Source: Nitrobacter sp039808345
GTDB lineage: Bacteria > Pseudomonadota > Alphaproteobacteria > Rhizobiales > Xanthobacteraceae
Direction: 5' to 3'
DNA: 64,000 nucleotides
NCBI RefSeq assembly: GCF_047824785.1
Contig: NZ_CP181167.1
Location: 868,001-932,000, forward strand
In this document: piece by piece, positions 25,073 through 34,606 of the stretch
How positions within the stretch are numbered: position 1 is the first letter of the stretch
How the letters are laid out: each line of letters starts with the position of its first letter
Position numbers and translations under genes: made by a program
The notes under the pieces: generated by a model
Told to the model about the DNA's origin: nothing
What the model saw: only the letters and a program-made list of their open reading frames with translations
The model's database searches: none

Positions 25073-26038
25073 ATGGGCCAGGTTCTTCACGGGAGCGCCA
25101 CGACGACAGAGGCGGTCCGTCGAGCGATACAACATAGTCAAGAGAGCTTGAGGAAACTGGCCAAGCGCTACGGCATCAACCAGAAGACCGTGGCGAAGTG
25201 GAAGAAGCGTAGTTCGGTCGCCGATCTGCCGACCGGGCCGAAAGAGCCGCATTCGTCAGTACTTTCGCTCGAGGATGAGGCGATCATCGTCGCCTTTCGC
25301 AAGCACACGCTGCTACCGCTGGACGACTGCCTCTACGCACTTCAGCCGACGATCCCGCATCTGACGCGCTCGTCACTGCATCGCTGTCTGCAGCGTCATG
25401 GCATATCCCGACTGCCGGACGTGGAGGGCGACAAGGCGCCGAGGCGGAAGTTCAAGTGTTATCCGATCGGCTATTTCCATATCGATATCGCCCAGATCCA
25501 GACGGCCGAGGGCAAGCTCCAGCTCTTTGTGGCTATCGATCGAACCTCGAAGTTCGCCTTCGCACGTCTGGAGGAGAGCGCCACGGTCCACACCGCCGCG
25601 GCCTTCCTCAAGGCTCTGATTGAAGCCGTGCCCTACGAGATCCACACCGTGCTGACCGACAACGGCACTCAGTTCTGCGATCTGCCCTCACGCAGGAACG
25701 GCCCCACCGCAAGGCTGCGCCTCCACATGGTCGATCGTGTCTGCTTCGGGAACGGCATCGAGCACAGGCTGACGAAGCCCAATCATCCTTGGACCAACGG
25801 CCAGGTCGAAAGGATGAACCGGACCATCAAGGATGCCACCGTCAAACGCTTCCACTACGACAACCACGATCAGTTGCGACGGCACCTTCAGGACTTCATC
25901 GACGCCTACAATTTCGGCCGCCGCCTCAAGACCCTCAACGGCCTCACACCATACGAGCTCATCTGCAAACAGTGGACTTTAGAGCCGGATCGATTCATCA
26001 TCGATCCAATCCACCAAATGCCGGGACTGAACACCTAG
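25073..26038 (+). CDS. IS481-family transposase
   Basis: A 321-residue DDE transposase that looks complete. The N-terminus holds an HTH (SLRKLAKRYGINQKTVAKWK); the catalytic domain shows HIDIAQIQTAEGKLQLFVAI (first Asp), EIHTVLTDNGTQFCDLP (second Asp) and HPWTNGQVERMNRTIKDATV (Glu), ending NGLTPYELICKQW. GGAGGGAT lies just before the chosen ATG. It sits directly against the broken IS5-like copy on one side and an IS630 scrap on the other. Possible ends TTTGATCCCAGG (left) and its near inverse CCCAGGATCAAA (right) are seen at about 25018 and 26045. Confidence 0.9.
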   Translation: MGQVLHGSATTTEAVRRAIQHSQESLRKLAKRYGINQKTVAKWKKRSSVADLPTGPKEPHSSVLSLEDEAIIVAFRKHTLLPLDDCLYALQPTIPHLTRSSLHRCLQRHGISRLPDVEGDKAPRRKFKCYPIGYFHIDIAQIQTAEGKLQLFVAIDRTSKFAFARLEESATVHTAAAFLKALIEAVPYEIHTVLTDNGTQFCDLPSRRNGPTARLRLHMVDRVCFGNGIEHRLTKPNHPWTNGQVERMNRTIKDATVKRFHYDNHDQLRRHLQDFIDAYNFGRRLKTLNGLTPYELICKQWTLEPDRFIIDPIHQMPGLNT

Positions 26039-26039
26039 A

Positions 26040-26330
26040 GACACCCAGGATCAAAGCGTGGCTCGTCCGTCGGCCGCATTATCATGTCCACTTCACGCAG
26101 ACTTCCGCGTCATGGATCAATCAGGTCGAGCGCTGGTTCGCTGAGCTCACCAGAAAGCAGATCCAGTGAGGTGTTCACACCTCCGTCAGGCAGCTCGAGG
26201 CTGACATTCGTACCTTCACCGATCTACACAACAAAAAGCGCAAGCCCTTCAAATGGACCAAGTCCGCAGATTTTGGCTTCCGTCAACGCTTCTGCCAAAA
26301 AGTCGGCCCAGCAGGCCTTATGTAGTGAAC
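26040..26330 (+). pseudogene. IS630-type transposase, C-terminal fragment
   Basis: The DNA reads ETPRIKAWLVRRPHYHVHFT, then SASWINQVERWFAELTRKQI with an in-frame stop right after, continuing GVHTSVRQLEADIRTFTDLH and PFKWTKSADFGFRQRFCQK. This is the C-terminal third of an IS630-family transposase with the catalytic Glu region (WINQVERWF). The N-terminal two thirds are missing. A nonsense mutation and a frameshift near the end confirm decay. Confidence 0.85.
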
Positions 26331-26668
26331 TTTGGATTCACGAGACTAGCTTTCCTTACGGTCGTACTCGTCCAAGCTAGCGCTTACCGTCATATTCTTG
26401 TTAGAAGTATCGATGACGGAATACAGTTGTCAACGCGGCCTCGATAGGCAAAATTCCCGGATCTTCAAACGGGCGGATCCCTGATCCGCTATCAGGTATA
26501 CGACTGCTCGCTGCATGATCACGCAGCAATGCGTGGCCCATCCGACCTACATTCCATTCGGCATGTGAACGTATCGCCGTCGTTTTTTCAGTGCCAGCGT
26601 GGTCATTCGCACGTCATGTCGCAGTGAATAATGCCAGCCACCCCTAACCATCAAAGAGGTATGGCGGC
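26331..26668. other. Intergenic region upstream of the phosphate permease gene
   Basis: No gene seen. The pit promoter should be here; no Pho-box-like tandem CTGTCAT repeats were found, so low-phosphate control is not indicated by sequence. Confidence 0.4.
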
Positions 26669-28285
26669 ATGACCGACATGGCTTTACCTGGTTCGATCGA
26701 ACCTGCGAAAGGACGCAGACCGAATCTCGATGGTGGCTTTCATCCGCTCGCCGCGATTGCCTTTGCGGGCACGATTGCTGCGGGTCTGTTGTTCGTTGCC
26801 TACAGCATTTATGCCGATATCGATGCGACCGGCGCGAGGGTTACGACATATCTTCCGTTCATCCTATTGTTCGTTGCGCTTCTGATCGCTCTCGGATTCG
26901 AGTTCGTCAATGGCTTCCATGACACGGCCAATGCCGTCGCGACCGTCATCTATACGCGCGCGCTCAAGCCGGAGATCGCCGTGGTGTGGTCCGGCTTCTT
27001 CAATTTTCTCGGCGTTCTTCTGTCGTCGGGCGCCGTTGCCTTTGGCATCGTATCGCTACTTCCGGTGGAGCTCATTCTTCAGGTGGGCAGCAGCGCTGGC
27101 TTTGCCATGGTCTTTGCTCTGTTGATCGCTGCGATCTTCTGGAATTTGGGAACATGGTGGCTGGGACTACCCGCATCGAGTTCGCACACCCTGATCGGAT
27201 CCATCATAGGAGTCGGCATTGCCAACGCGCTGTTGCACGGGCGATCCGGGACCTCAGGCGTCGACTGGAGCAAGGCGACCGAGATCGGATACGCTCTACT
27301 GCTATCACCACTATTCGGCTTCTGCCTCGCCGCTACCTTGCTGCTGGTGTTACGGAGCATCGTCAAGAATGCGGCGCTCTACACCGAGCCTCAGGGGGAA
27401 CGGCCGCCGCCGCTGTGGATCCGCAGCATCCTGATCCTGACCTGCACTTTGGTCAGCTTCTTCCACGGCTCCAACGACGGCCAGAAGGGCATGGGCCTGA
27501 TCATGCTGATTCTAATCGGCACCGTTCCAACCGCCTACGCCCTCAATCGTGCCATGCCGCAGAGCCAGATGGCGCAATTCCAGACCAACTCGACGGCCGC
27601 CAGTGATGTGATCGCGCAGAAGGCCTCCGGCTATAACGTGCTCGGCAACCCGCGGCTCGCCGTCACGGCCTATGTTTCCGAGCGCGCGATCAACGAAGGC
27701 ACCTATCCATCCCTCGCAGTGCTCGTAGCCGACATCGCAAATCAGGTGACCCGCTATGATTCGCTGGCGAAAGTGCCTGCCGAAACGGTCGGCAACACCC
27801 GCAACGACATGTACCTCGCGTCAGAGGCGATACGGTTCCTGATGAAGGACAAGGAAAACGATCTGACCCAGGAGCAGGTTGCTGTTCTGCACGCCTATAA
27901 GGGTTCGCTCGATAGCGCCACCAAATTCATCCCCTCATGGGTTAAAATCGTGGTGGCGATCGCGCTCGGGCTTGGCACCATGGTGGGGTGGAAACGAATC
28001 GTGGTCACGGTCGGTGAAAGGATCGGAAAGACGCACCTCACCTACGCGCAAGGCGCGGCCGCGGAGATCACCGCCGCAGCAACGATCGCGGCTGCGGACG
28101 GTTATGGCCTTCCAGTCTCGACAACGCACGTCCTATCGTCCGGTGTGGCCGGAACAATGGCCGCGAATGGGTCGGGGCTGCAGTTGACGACCATCCGGAA
28201 CATCGCCATGGCCTGGATCCTCACGCTCCCGTCTGCGATGATCCTTGCCGGCGTTCTTTACTGGATATTCTTGATGATGTTCTGA
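26669..28285 (+). CDS. pit: Pit-family inorganic phosphate permease
   Basis: A 538-residue inner-membrane carrier of the PiT family, which takes up phosphate as a metal-phosphate complex with protons (or sodium). The duplicated family signatures are visible: FEFVNGFHDTANAVATVIYT near residue 76 with GLPASSSHTLIGSIIGVGIA, and SFFHGSNDGQKGMGLIMLIL near 266 with DGYGLPVSTTHVLSSGVAGT near 473. About ten hydrophobic segments flank a soluble loop (residues 290-410). AGAGG precedes the ATG. It stands alone next to IS remains; no PhoU-like partner gene is adjacent, unlike many pit loci. Confidence 0.94.
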   Translation: MTDMALPGSIEPAKGRRPNLDGGFHPLAAIAFAGTIAAGLLFVAYSIYADIDATGARVTTYLPFILLFVALLIALGFEFVNGFHDTANAVATVIYTRALKPEIAVVWSGFFNFLGVLLSSGAVAFGIVSLLPVELILQVGSSAGFAMVFALLIAAIFWNLGTWWLGLPASSSHTLIGSIIGVGIANALLHGRSGTSGVDWSKATEIGYALLLSPLFGFCLAATLLLVLRSIVKNAALYTEPQGERPPPLWIRSILILTCTLVSFFHGSNDGQKGMGLIMLILIGTVPTAYALNRAMPQSQMAQFQTNSTAASDVIAQKASGYNVLGNPRLAVTAYVSERAINEGTYPSLAVLVADIANQVTRYDSLAKVPAETVGNTRNDMYLASEAIRFLMKDKENDLTQEQVAVLHAYKGSLDSATKFIPSWVKIVVAIALGLGTMVGWKRIVVTVGERIGKTHLTYAQGAAAEITAAATIAAADGYGLPVSTTHVLSSGVAGTMAANGSGLQLTTIRNIAMAWILTLPSAMILAGVLYWIFLMMF

Positions 28286-28357
28286 GAACGGTCATCGCCG
28301 CAGCATAGAGCAGGATAGAGGATGTATGGCACGAAGTCGCGGGACATGAACGCATGC

Positions 28358-28396
28358 GCGAGAGTCTGATTCAACCGCGTTGAATCAGACTCTCGC
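28358..28396. repeat. Perfect inverted repeat, 18-bp arms
   Basis: GCGAGAGTCTGATTCAAC and GTTGAATCAGACTCTCGC flank a 3-base loop. It is about 70 bases past the pit stop codon and followed by CTTAACTTTTTGAT, so it may serve as a terminator, but its core is shared with the hairpin at 783-807, which points to a repeat family. Confidence 0.85.
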
Positions 28397-28479
28397 CTTA
28401 ACTTTTTGATCAAGCATGATGTTATCCGAAAACCGGTTTCCACTTTATGCTGGCGCGGCCCTTCGGGTCGGGATCATGC

Positions 28480-28523
28480 GGTAGAGTCTTCACCGCTTCA
28501 TGGAAACGGTGAAAGACTCTACC
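28480..28523. repeat. Inverted repeat GGTAGAGTCTT...AAGACTCTACC
   Basis: Arms of 16 to 17 bases pair with one bulged T around CTTCATGGAAA. It lies between the 18-bp hairpin and copy 2 of the 53-bp repeat and probably belongs to the same composite intergenic element. The rest of 28286-28592 holds no gene. Confidence 0.75.
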
Positions 28524-28532
28524 TTTATGTTT

Positions 28533-28585
28533 TGACGCGTTTTCTTCACGCGAACCGGATTCCACTTCGCTCGAAAACGCTATAA
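28533..28585. repeat. 53-bp interspersed repeat, copy 2
   Basis: Matches copy 1 at 826-878 with three differences (around CGGATTCCACTTCG versus CGGTGTCCGCTTCG). It ends 7 bases before the ZntB-like gene stop, so it lies at that gene's 3' end. Confidence 0.8.
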
Positions 28586-28592
28586 ACCGCGA

Positions 28593-29654
28593 TCAGAGCC
28601 TGAACACGCCGATCCGGCGCATCAGGAGATAGACCGCAACGGACGCTCCAAATACCAGCCCCATTGCGATCAGAAAACCGCTGTCCGTTTCAGTGAGCGG
28701 CAGCGCCTTGGTGTTCATGCCGAAAACGCCCGTTACCAACGTCGCCGGCAGCAACAGCGTTGTGAGAGTCGTCAGAACATAGAGATGGCGGTTGGTCTCC
28801 TCAGCCATCATTATGGACATTTCTTCCTGGAGGCGGCCGCCGCGCTCGCGAAGCTTGAGAACACTATGATCGAGCTCGTCGAGCCGCTGTGCCAGCCGGC
28901 TGGCGGCAAGTTGCAAGCCGGGCTTCAAGTCTTCGGAGCAGCGCCGTTCGAGTCGATGAAAAATGGCACGCAGCCCGGACAATTGCCGATGCATCTGGAC
29001 CGTTCCGCGGCGGAGCCGCGCGAGCTTCGATCGCTCCGGTCCCGAGCCCTCGGCAATCTGGTTCTCGATGCCGTCGAGTTCGTCCGCCATGCTGTCGGCA
29101 ACCTGATCGATGCCGTCGGCCACCTGCTCGACGATCAGCTCCAGCAACGAGGCGGCATGCGGCAGGCGATGGGTGCCGCTCTCGATTGCGATGCGCGCCG
29201 CCTCGACAGCAGATAGATGGCGATGGCGGCCGCTGACGAGATATCGGTCCGTCATGACAAACCGGAGGTGACCGATACAGTCGCGAACGCCGCCGAGATC
29301 GCGTTCAAGGTCGGCAATCACGCCATGGATGAATGAACCCGTGGCATGAAGCTGCTGATGGCGATCACGCGACAGCATCGTCGCGATCCCCGCCTTCGGT
29401 AAACCCGAGGCGGCCAGCCACTGGGTCGCGAGCGTGCTGGCGAGGTCGAGATGAATCCAGACCCACCCCTCGAAATGATTTTCAATTGGCTTGTCGGCAA
29501 ACAGCGGCTCTGCGGTTCCGTCACCATGAATGCGGAATGCCCAGACCAGACCTGGTATCGTTCCAAAATTCGGCTGGTCGTTCAGAGACGTCGTATCGAT
29601 CTGCGGGCTGTCCTCAACCCGATGGATGGTCACAACCACTCCTGCTCTACCCAC
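28593..29654 (-). CDS. zntB: ZntB/CorA-family divalent cation transporter
   Basis: The protein of up to 353 residues belongs to the CorA superfamily, which forms pentameric channels for Mg2+, Zn2+ or similar cations. A long cytoplasmic domain ends in coiled helices (LAASRLAQRLDELDHSVLKL), followed by TTLLLPATLVTGVFGMNTKA with the signature GMN, a short acidic periplasmic loop (LPLTETDSG) and a second helix with a basic end RRIGVFRL. The GMNxxxLP form favours the ZntB branch. The start is uncertain: GTG at 29654, or GTG at 29633 with GGAG upstream. Confidence 0.87.
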   Translation of the reverse strand: MGRAGVVVTIHRVEDSPQIDTTSLNDQPNFGTIPGLVWAFRIHGDGTAEPLFADKPIENHFEGWVWIHLDLASTLATQWLAASGLPKAGIATMLSRDRHQQLHATGSFIHGVIADLERDLGGVRDCIGHLRFVMTDRYLVSGRHRHLSAVEAARIAIESGTHRLPHAASLLELIVEQVADGIDQVADSMADELDGIENQIAEGSGPERSKLARLRRGTVQMHRQLSGLRAIFHRLERRCSEDLKPGLQLAASRLAQRLDELDHSVLKLRERGGRLQEEMSIMMAEETNRHLYVLTTLTTLLLPATLVTGVFGMNTKALPLTETDSGFLIAMGLVFGASVAVYLLMRRIGVFRL

Positions 29655-29673
29655 ACCTCAGCTATGGTACCAC

Positions 29674-30693
29674 TCAGTAATCGTGCCGGCGATGAACATC
29701 GTGTACCACGATTCCGGAGCCGGCCGGAGGCATCGACAGCCAGTCTCGCCGTTTCAGCGTACGCCGCGTGTCCTCATATCCGCTCTGCCAGTGCTCGCGC
29801 ATCGACGTGCCGGAAAACTCGTAGTCCTTGGCATGGCCTTCATAGGCCTTCTGCTGATAGATAATGTGCAGGATGGTGAGTTGCGGCAAGTTTGCGAGCT
29901 GTTCGCGCAAGGTGCGATCCTGCTCGTCCATACGATCATCCGGAATTTTGTCGAGCATCCTTTGGAGATGCGTCTTCCAGGTGTGAATGCGACGATACAC
30001 ATCGGTCGTGTATCGCGTCCGTGACGAATACATAATGTCCTTTTGACGCGCCAGCACATCCTGGATGTCACGAGGCAGCACGCCCCTGGCGCTGAACAGG
30101 TCGACCTGGAACACCAGCGTGTTCATCTTGTCGTCCTGTTCAAGGATGCTGCAATGGCGTATTTGAGACGATGCCGCCGTCCCAGAAATAGTCGGTGCCA
30201 ATCTTGACCATTGGCAGCGCCGGCGGCAACGCCCCGCTCGCCATGATGTGCTCTGGCTCGATCTGTTCGCGGGAGTTGTCGAAGTAGACGAAATTTCCCG
30301 TGAGAACGTTGACCGCGCCGACTGAAAATCGCGTGGAGCCCTCGTTGAGCAGATCGAAATCAACGAGTTCCAGCAGCGTATCGCGAAGCGGCGCGCTGTT
30401 GTAATAGCTCGTGGCCGTACTGGCTCCCGTCAGGCTCGCCCAGGGGTTCGGAAAATGCGGCGTGAAAAATCCGGGCTGCCCCTGAACAGTCGTCACCCAG
30501 CAACTGGTCGCGTTACGAGCCTTGCGGAAAATATCGCCATCGGGCGTGTAGGCCCAGATCTTGCGCTCGGTAATTCGGTCCCAGAACAAGCGAAGCTGCT
30601 TGAGACGGCGGTTCGGCGGATTCCCGGCGATGATCGCGGAATTGATAGCACCGATCGAGACGCCGGACAGCCAGTCCGGCTCGATGCCGCCTC
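29674..30693 (-). pseudogene. Patatin-like phospholipase, 5'-truncated and frameshifted
   Basis: From GIEPDWLSGVSIGAINSAII the DNA encodes a patatin-type lipid acyl hydrolase: the nucleophile elbow GVSIG, then LRLFWDRITERKIWAYTPDG and DYFWDGGIVSNTPL with the catalytic Asp-Gly. The Gly-rich oxyanion segment that should precede the elbow is missing; upstream bases are instead the antisense of an SDR gene end. After NTPLQH the frame shifts by one and continues in another frame (MNTLVFQVDLFSARGVLPRD to HDVHRRHDY). Both faults make it non-functional. Intact relatives lie beside 3-hydroxybutyrate dehydrogenase and acetoacetate decarboxylase genes. Confidence 0.85.
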
Positions 30694-30745
30694 CTCCATC
30701 ACCGGCAGTATCTTGCCGATCGATGGCGGCTGGACCGCCCATTGA
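30687..30745 (+). pseudogene. 3-hydroxybutyrate dehydrogenase (SDR) C-terminal scrap
   Basis: On the plus strand, the last 19 codons before a stop read AASSITGSILPIDGGWTAH, the standard end of BdhA-like short-chain dehydrogenases. Everything upstream is replaced by the inverted patatin fragment. The stop lies 13 bases before the acetoacetate decarboxylase ATG, the distance expected in an operon. Confidence 0.75.
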
Positions 30746-30758
30746 AGGATGGATTGTC

Positions 30759-31505
30759 ATGCGCAGGGATCAGATCCTCAAGCTTCCTTCAATGCCGGCG
30801 AGCGGACCGAGTTATCCTGCCGGCCCCTACCGCTTTATCAATCGCGAATTCATGGTCATCACCTATGAGACCGATCGTGAGTTCATTGTCGAACAACTGC
30901 CTGAACCGCTCGAACCGCTTGATGAGCCTCTCGTCCATTATGAATGGATCAAGATGCCCGACAGCAGCGGTTTCGGCAGCTATACCGAGTCGGGGATGGT
31001 GGTGCCTTGCCGATTCAAGGGCGAAGATGTCAGCTTCGTCGTGCAGATGTATCTCGACGACGATCCGCCGATTGCGGCCGGACGCGAGATCTGGGGCTTT
31101 CCCAAAAAGTACGCTCACCCAAAGCTCGAGATCGTCAAGGACACGTTGACCGGTACGCTCGAATACGCCAACCAACTCGTCGCCATGGGCACCATGGGCT
31201 ACAAGCATGAAAGCATGGCCGGTAATGGCCTACGCACCACGGCCATTCTGACCAAAACACAGGTCAATCTGAAGCTTCTCCCGGGCGTCGACGGGCGGCC
31301 CGAGATCTGCCAACTTGTCGGCTACAATCTCACCGATATCAAAGTCAAAGGCTCATGGCTCGGGCCAGGACGGCTCCATCTGGTTCCACACGTCAACGCA
31401 CCGGTCGCTGATTTTCCGGTCCGCAGAATCATCGGCGCGCATCATTTCGTAGCCGACGTCACCCTTCCCTATGGCCGCGTACTTTACGATTACAACGTAG
31501 ATTAG
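30759..31505 (+). CDS. adc: Acetoacetate decarboxylase
   Basis: A 248-residue enzyme that decarboxylates acetoacetate (or a related keto acid) to acetone and CO2 by a Schiff-base lysine. The family core is clear: GREIWGFPKKYAHPKLEIVK near residue 107 carries the Lys, preceded by VVPCRFKGEDVSFVVQMYLD and followed by VKGSWLGPGRLHLVPHVNAP and TLPYGRVLYDYNVD. It starts just after the SDR remnant, so its original operon mates (dehydrogenase and patatin) have been destroyed and it may lack its native promoter. Confidence 0.93.
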   Translation: MRRDQILKLPSMPASGPSYPAGPYRFINREFMVITYETDREFIVEQLPEPLEPLDEPLVHYEWIKMPDSSGFGSYTESGMVVPCRFKGEDVSFVVQMYLDDDPPIAAGREIWGFPKKYAHPKLEIVKDTLTGTLEYANQLVAMGTMGYKHESMAGNGLRTTAILTKTQVNLKLLPGVDGRPEICQLVGYNLTDIKVKGSWLGPGRLHLVPHVNAPVADFPVRRIIGAHHFVADVTLPYGRVLYDYNVD

Positions 31506-31540
31506 CGACGTCCCGGAGCGGTCTCGAAGAAAGTCAGCGT

Positions 31541-31581
31541 CGGATCGTTTCGTCGATTGCGTCAATCGAGGAAACGATCCG
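31541..31581. terminator. Bidirectional terminator hairpin between adc and phoX
   Basis: CGGATCGTTTC and GAAACGATCCG pair over 11 bases, with an inner TCGATTG / CAATCGA stem. The convergent genes end on each side. No long T-run is present. Confidence 0.65.
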
Positions 31582-31596
31582 GGCAGGCGCGACTGA

Positions 31597-33607
31597 TCAA
31601 ATGCCGACGACGGCGCCATCCTCGCGCGTGATCACGAGCGTCGCCGACCGCGGAATGGTATGGCCACCATCCGGCCAGTGGCTGCCAAGGCGCCCCTGCG
31701 CAAACTCATCGGCGCTCGTATGCGCGCCTGGATGCTGAACGTTAACGAACATGGTGCGGCCGTCAGGCGTCGTCGTCACACCGGTGATCTCCTGCCCGAG
31801 CGGTCCCGTCAGAAATCGACGAATTTCTCCCGTCTGTGGATCTGCGCATAGCATCGCGTTGTTTCCGAACGGCTCGTAATAACCCCCTTGTTCAATGCAC
31901 GATCGCTGACGTCCGTCTGGATCCATAATCGGCCTTCGGCGTCGAACCATAGCCCATCAGGACAGGCGAACAGGTTATTCTCATCAAGCGGATGTCCGGT
32001 CAGGTCGCGGCCAGAGGCCTGGTCGCCGCCAATGACGAACAGATCCCAGCAAAACGCGTCGCCGCGTGGTCAGCGTTTTCTTCGGTCCAACGCACGATAT
32101 GCCCGAAATAATTCTCAGCGCGTGGATTTGCCTGATCGATTTCATCCGGCTTGCGCTCAACATTGTTCGTGAGGCTGAAGTAGACCGCGCCGGTCATTGG
32201 CTCGACCGCGCCCGATTCCGGCCGGTCCATGCGGGTGGCGCCGACATGCCTTGCCGCGGCGCGGGTGTTGACCAGCACTTCGGCCTGACTGCTAAATCCG
32301 TTCTCGGAGGTTAGGCCATTCTGGCCAATTGCAAGCGCCAGCCAGTCACCGGTTCCGTCATCATTGAACCGCGCGACATAAAGGGTGCCGTCATCGAGAA
32401 GATGGCCGCCCGCGTCAGCTTTACTGTAGGGCTGCGCGCTGACGAATTTGTAGATGAACTGAAACGTTGCATCGTCGCCGGAATAGCAGACCAGTGGCTT
32501 GCCTTCGGTCGCCGGTGCGAACACAACGCCCTCGTGCGCGAAACGCCCGAGCGCGGTGCGCTTGACCGGCACGGCATCGGGCCGGAACGGATCGATCTCC
32601 ACCATCCAGCCGAAGGCGTTTGGCTCGTTGCGATAATCCTCGGCCGAGCTTGGCGCTTTGCGCGAGGCATCGAAGCGAACGAACGCATCGTCGCCGATGT
32701 CGGCCAGTTCCCAATGATAGTGTGTCTTGCCGCGCGGCACCTGATACTGGCTGTGCTCTCGGGGTTGATCGGGTTTGCCATCCTTTTTGTCATCATTGCG
32801 AAAATAAAGCGCCCAATTCTCCTCGGCGGCAAGATAAGTGTTCCACGGTGTCGCGCCCGACGCACAGTTGCTCAGCGTACCGCGTACGCTAGTGCCCTCT
32901 GGACTGTATTTCGTTGTGACGAGGCCGCTCCCGCGCACCGGTCCAGCCAATTCCATCGGCGTAAGGGCGGTGATGCGGCGGTTGCGAGAATCGGCGACTG
33001 TCACCCATCGGCCATCGACCTCGCGGCGTATCCGAACGACACTGACGCCATGCGCATTCATTTCCTTGAGAACGTCGTCAGCCTGTCGTCGGCCATCGAT
33101 GAGGTAGACATCTTCGGCGCCGAGCTTTAGACCTGAGGCGGAGACGTGCATCAACCGCGGTTCGACATATTCGTGGTTGATGACAAGCAGCCCGTCATCG
33201 CTACGGCCGTCGATGGCAAAGAAATGCATCCCGTCATGGTGACTGCCAACCTGCATCGCCTGATCTTTGCCGCTGTTGTCGACGGTGATGGCTGGCAGGC
33301 GGCCGAGGATCGGCTTGCCCCATGGTAGGATAACCTGCACCCGGTAGCCTTCGGGGACGGCCACGCTATCGGTACGGCTGATCGGCACCGGTTTGAAGTC
33401 GAGACGGCTTTCGCCGGTTGTCGCATCGTCCGGCCGGACGAACAGCGCAGCGAGCGCGGTAGCGAGCCCGCCAGCGAGCACGTCGCGGCGCTTCAGGCGC
33501 CGCGTGACAAGATCGCCAAAACGCGGATTTCCAATCTCAAGACACGGTGGCTCATCGCCGCCGTCGCCGGGAACAATCTCGATGGTCTGGCTCAATTTGG
33601 GACTCAT
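31597..33607 (-). pseudogene. PhoX-like alkaline phosphatase (DUF839), two frameshifts
   Basis: The N-terminal 530 codons read well: a Tat signal (RRLKRRDVLAGGLATALAAL near residue 36), DGMHFFAIDGRSDDGLLVIN with HEYVEPR, NCASGATPWNTYLAAEENWA and GRFAHEGVVFAPATEGKPLV, the marks of the PhoX/DUF839 calcium-dependent phosphatase family. Near 32050 the reading must shift to continue WDLFVIGGDQASGRDLTGHP and DGLWFDAEGRLWIQTDVSD, and near 31880 shift again to GGYYEPFGNNAMLCADPQTG and ITGVTTTPDGRTMFVNVQHP. Two shifts within 200 bases mean either a decayed gene or sequence errors. The product would be periplasmic. Confidence 0.85.
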
Positions 33608-33683
33608 AAATAAGATGGAAAGTCCCAAAATTACCGCCGCTCTGTGACAGTTCGTTCACTCTGGAGGCAATGTCGACTCCAGA

Positions 33684-34499
33684 TCAACGGCCTCCAGCAG
33701 CATAAATTTGATAAAAGGTGACGATAACCTCAACCGCGATCAACACGACGATAATAAGTTCAAGGTGCAGCGATCGGCGCGTATCGATAATATCAGCGAG
33801 AGTGTTGGCCGTTTCGGCCACTACAGCGAGTTTCCGATTGAGCGCGTCGACACGCTCTTTAAGTTCATATTCGTCTTCGAGCCGTGCAAAGAGTCGCTCC
33901 AGATCTGCACGATCCCACAAAACATCTGGCTTTTCCGCTACAGCAACGCGGCCCGATACCCGGTGCTGTACCAGCAGGGCGTTCCCGAGGAGCTTCAGCA
34001 TCCCTTTTCGGTTACGCCGAGTACGCCCGTGATCTGCCAACTCTTTCGCAAATGGCTCGATAATTTCGACCACTTTCGCTACTTCACGCTCGTCATGGGC
34101 AAGCACAACGCTCTTCGCAAGGACATCGGCAACGACAAGAAGCGTGTCGGGCGACATATCCCGCAACTGAAGCGGACCTCCTGCCTGAACCTGATCCTCG
34201 GTCTCGCTGGCGATCGTAAGGATCGCAGTTTCCTCCTCAGAACGCACGAGCGCGCCACCGATCCGGGGCTTTAATGTTTTCAAGAAGTTGGCTTCATCTT
34301 CGGGTGAAAGGCCGACCAACACCACGACGCCATAGCGAAACAAAACAACGACACGAGCCCCACCAATTCGGATCGCGAGGGGAAGCGTTGACAGTACTTC
34401 GCCCTCGAATCCCACCGTATTGATCCGATCTCCGACATACAGAGCATGCGCGGGGACCCGCGTGCCCATTTCCGCAGAAAAATTTGTCGGTGTGTTCAC
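33684..34499 (-). CDS. RMD1/YagE-family (DUF155) protein
   Basis: A 271-residue protein of the RMD1/YagE/DUF155 family; eukaryotic members act in mitochondrial membranes and sporulation, bacterial roles are unknown. The family layout is visible: a strand-rich N-terminal domain (ARVVVLFRYGVVVLVGLSPE), then DTLLVVADVLAKSVVLAHDE, a helical part with DRADLERLFARLEDEYELKE and LADIIDTRRSLHLELIIVVL, and one C-terminal membrane helix. It is a single gene, divergent from the zinc-ribbon gene. Confidence 0.88.
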   Translation of the reverse strand: MNTPTNFSAEMGTRVPAHALYVGDRINTVGFEGEVLSTLPLAIRIGGARVVVLFRYGVVVLVGLSPEDEANFLKTLKPRIGGALVRSEEETAILTIASETEDQVQAGGPLQLRDMSPDTLLVVADVLAKSVVLAHDEREVAKVVEIIEPFAKELADHGRTRRNRKGMLKLLGNALLVQHRVSGRVAVAEKPDVLWDRADLERLFARLEDEYELKERVDALNRKLAVVAETANTLADIIDTRRSLHLELIIVVLIAVEVIVTFYQIYAAGGR

Positions 34500-34606
34500 T
34501 ACGCATCGTCTCCGCGCGTCATGCTTTTTCCTTCATCTCATGAGGGGCTATTGGATATCATCCGAAGTAAGCAGAGATTGTGACGGGCATAAAACGGGGG
34601 AATGCC

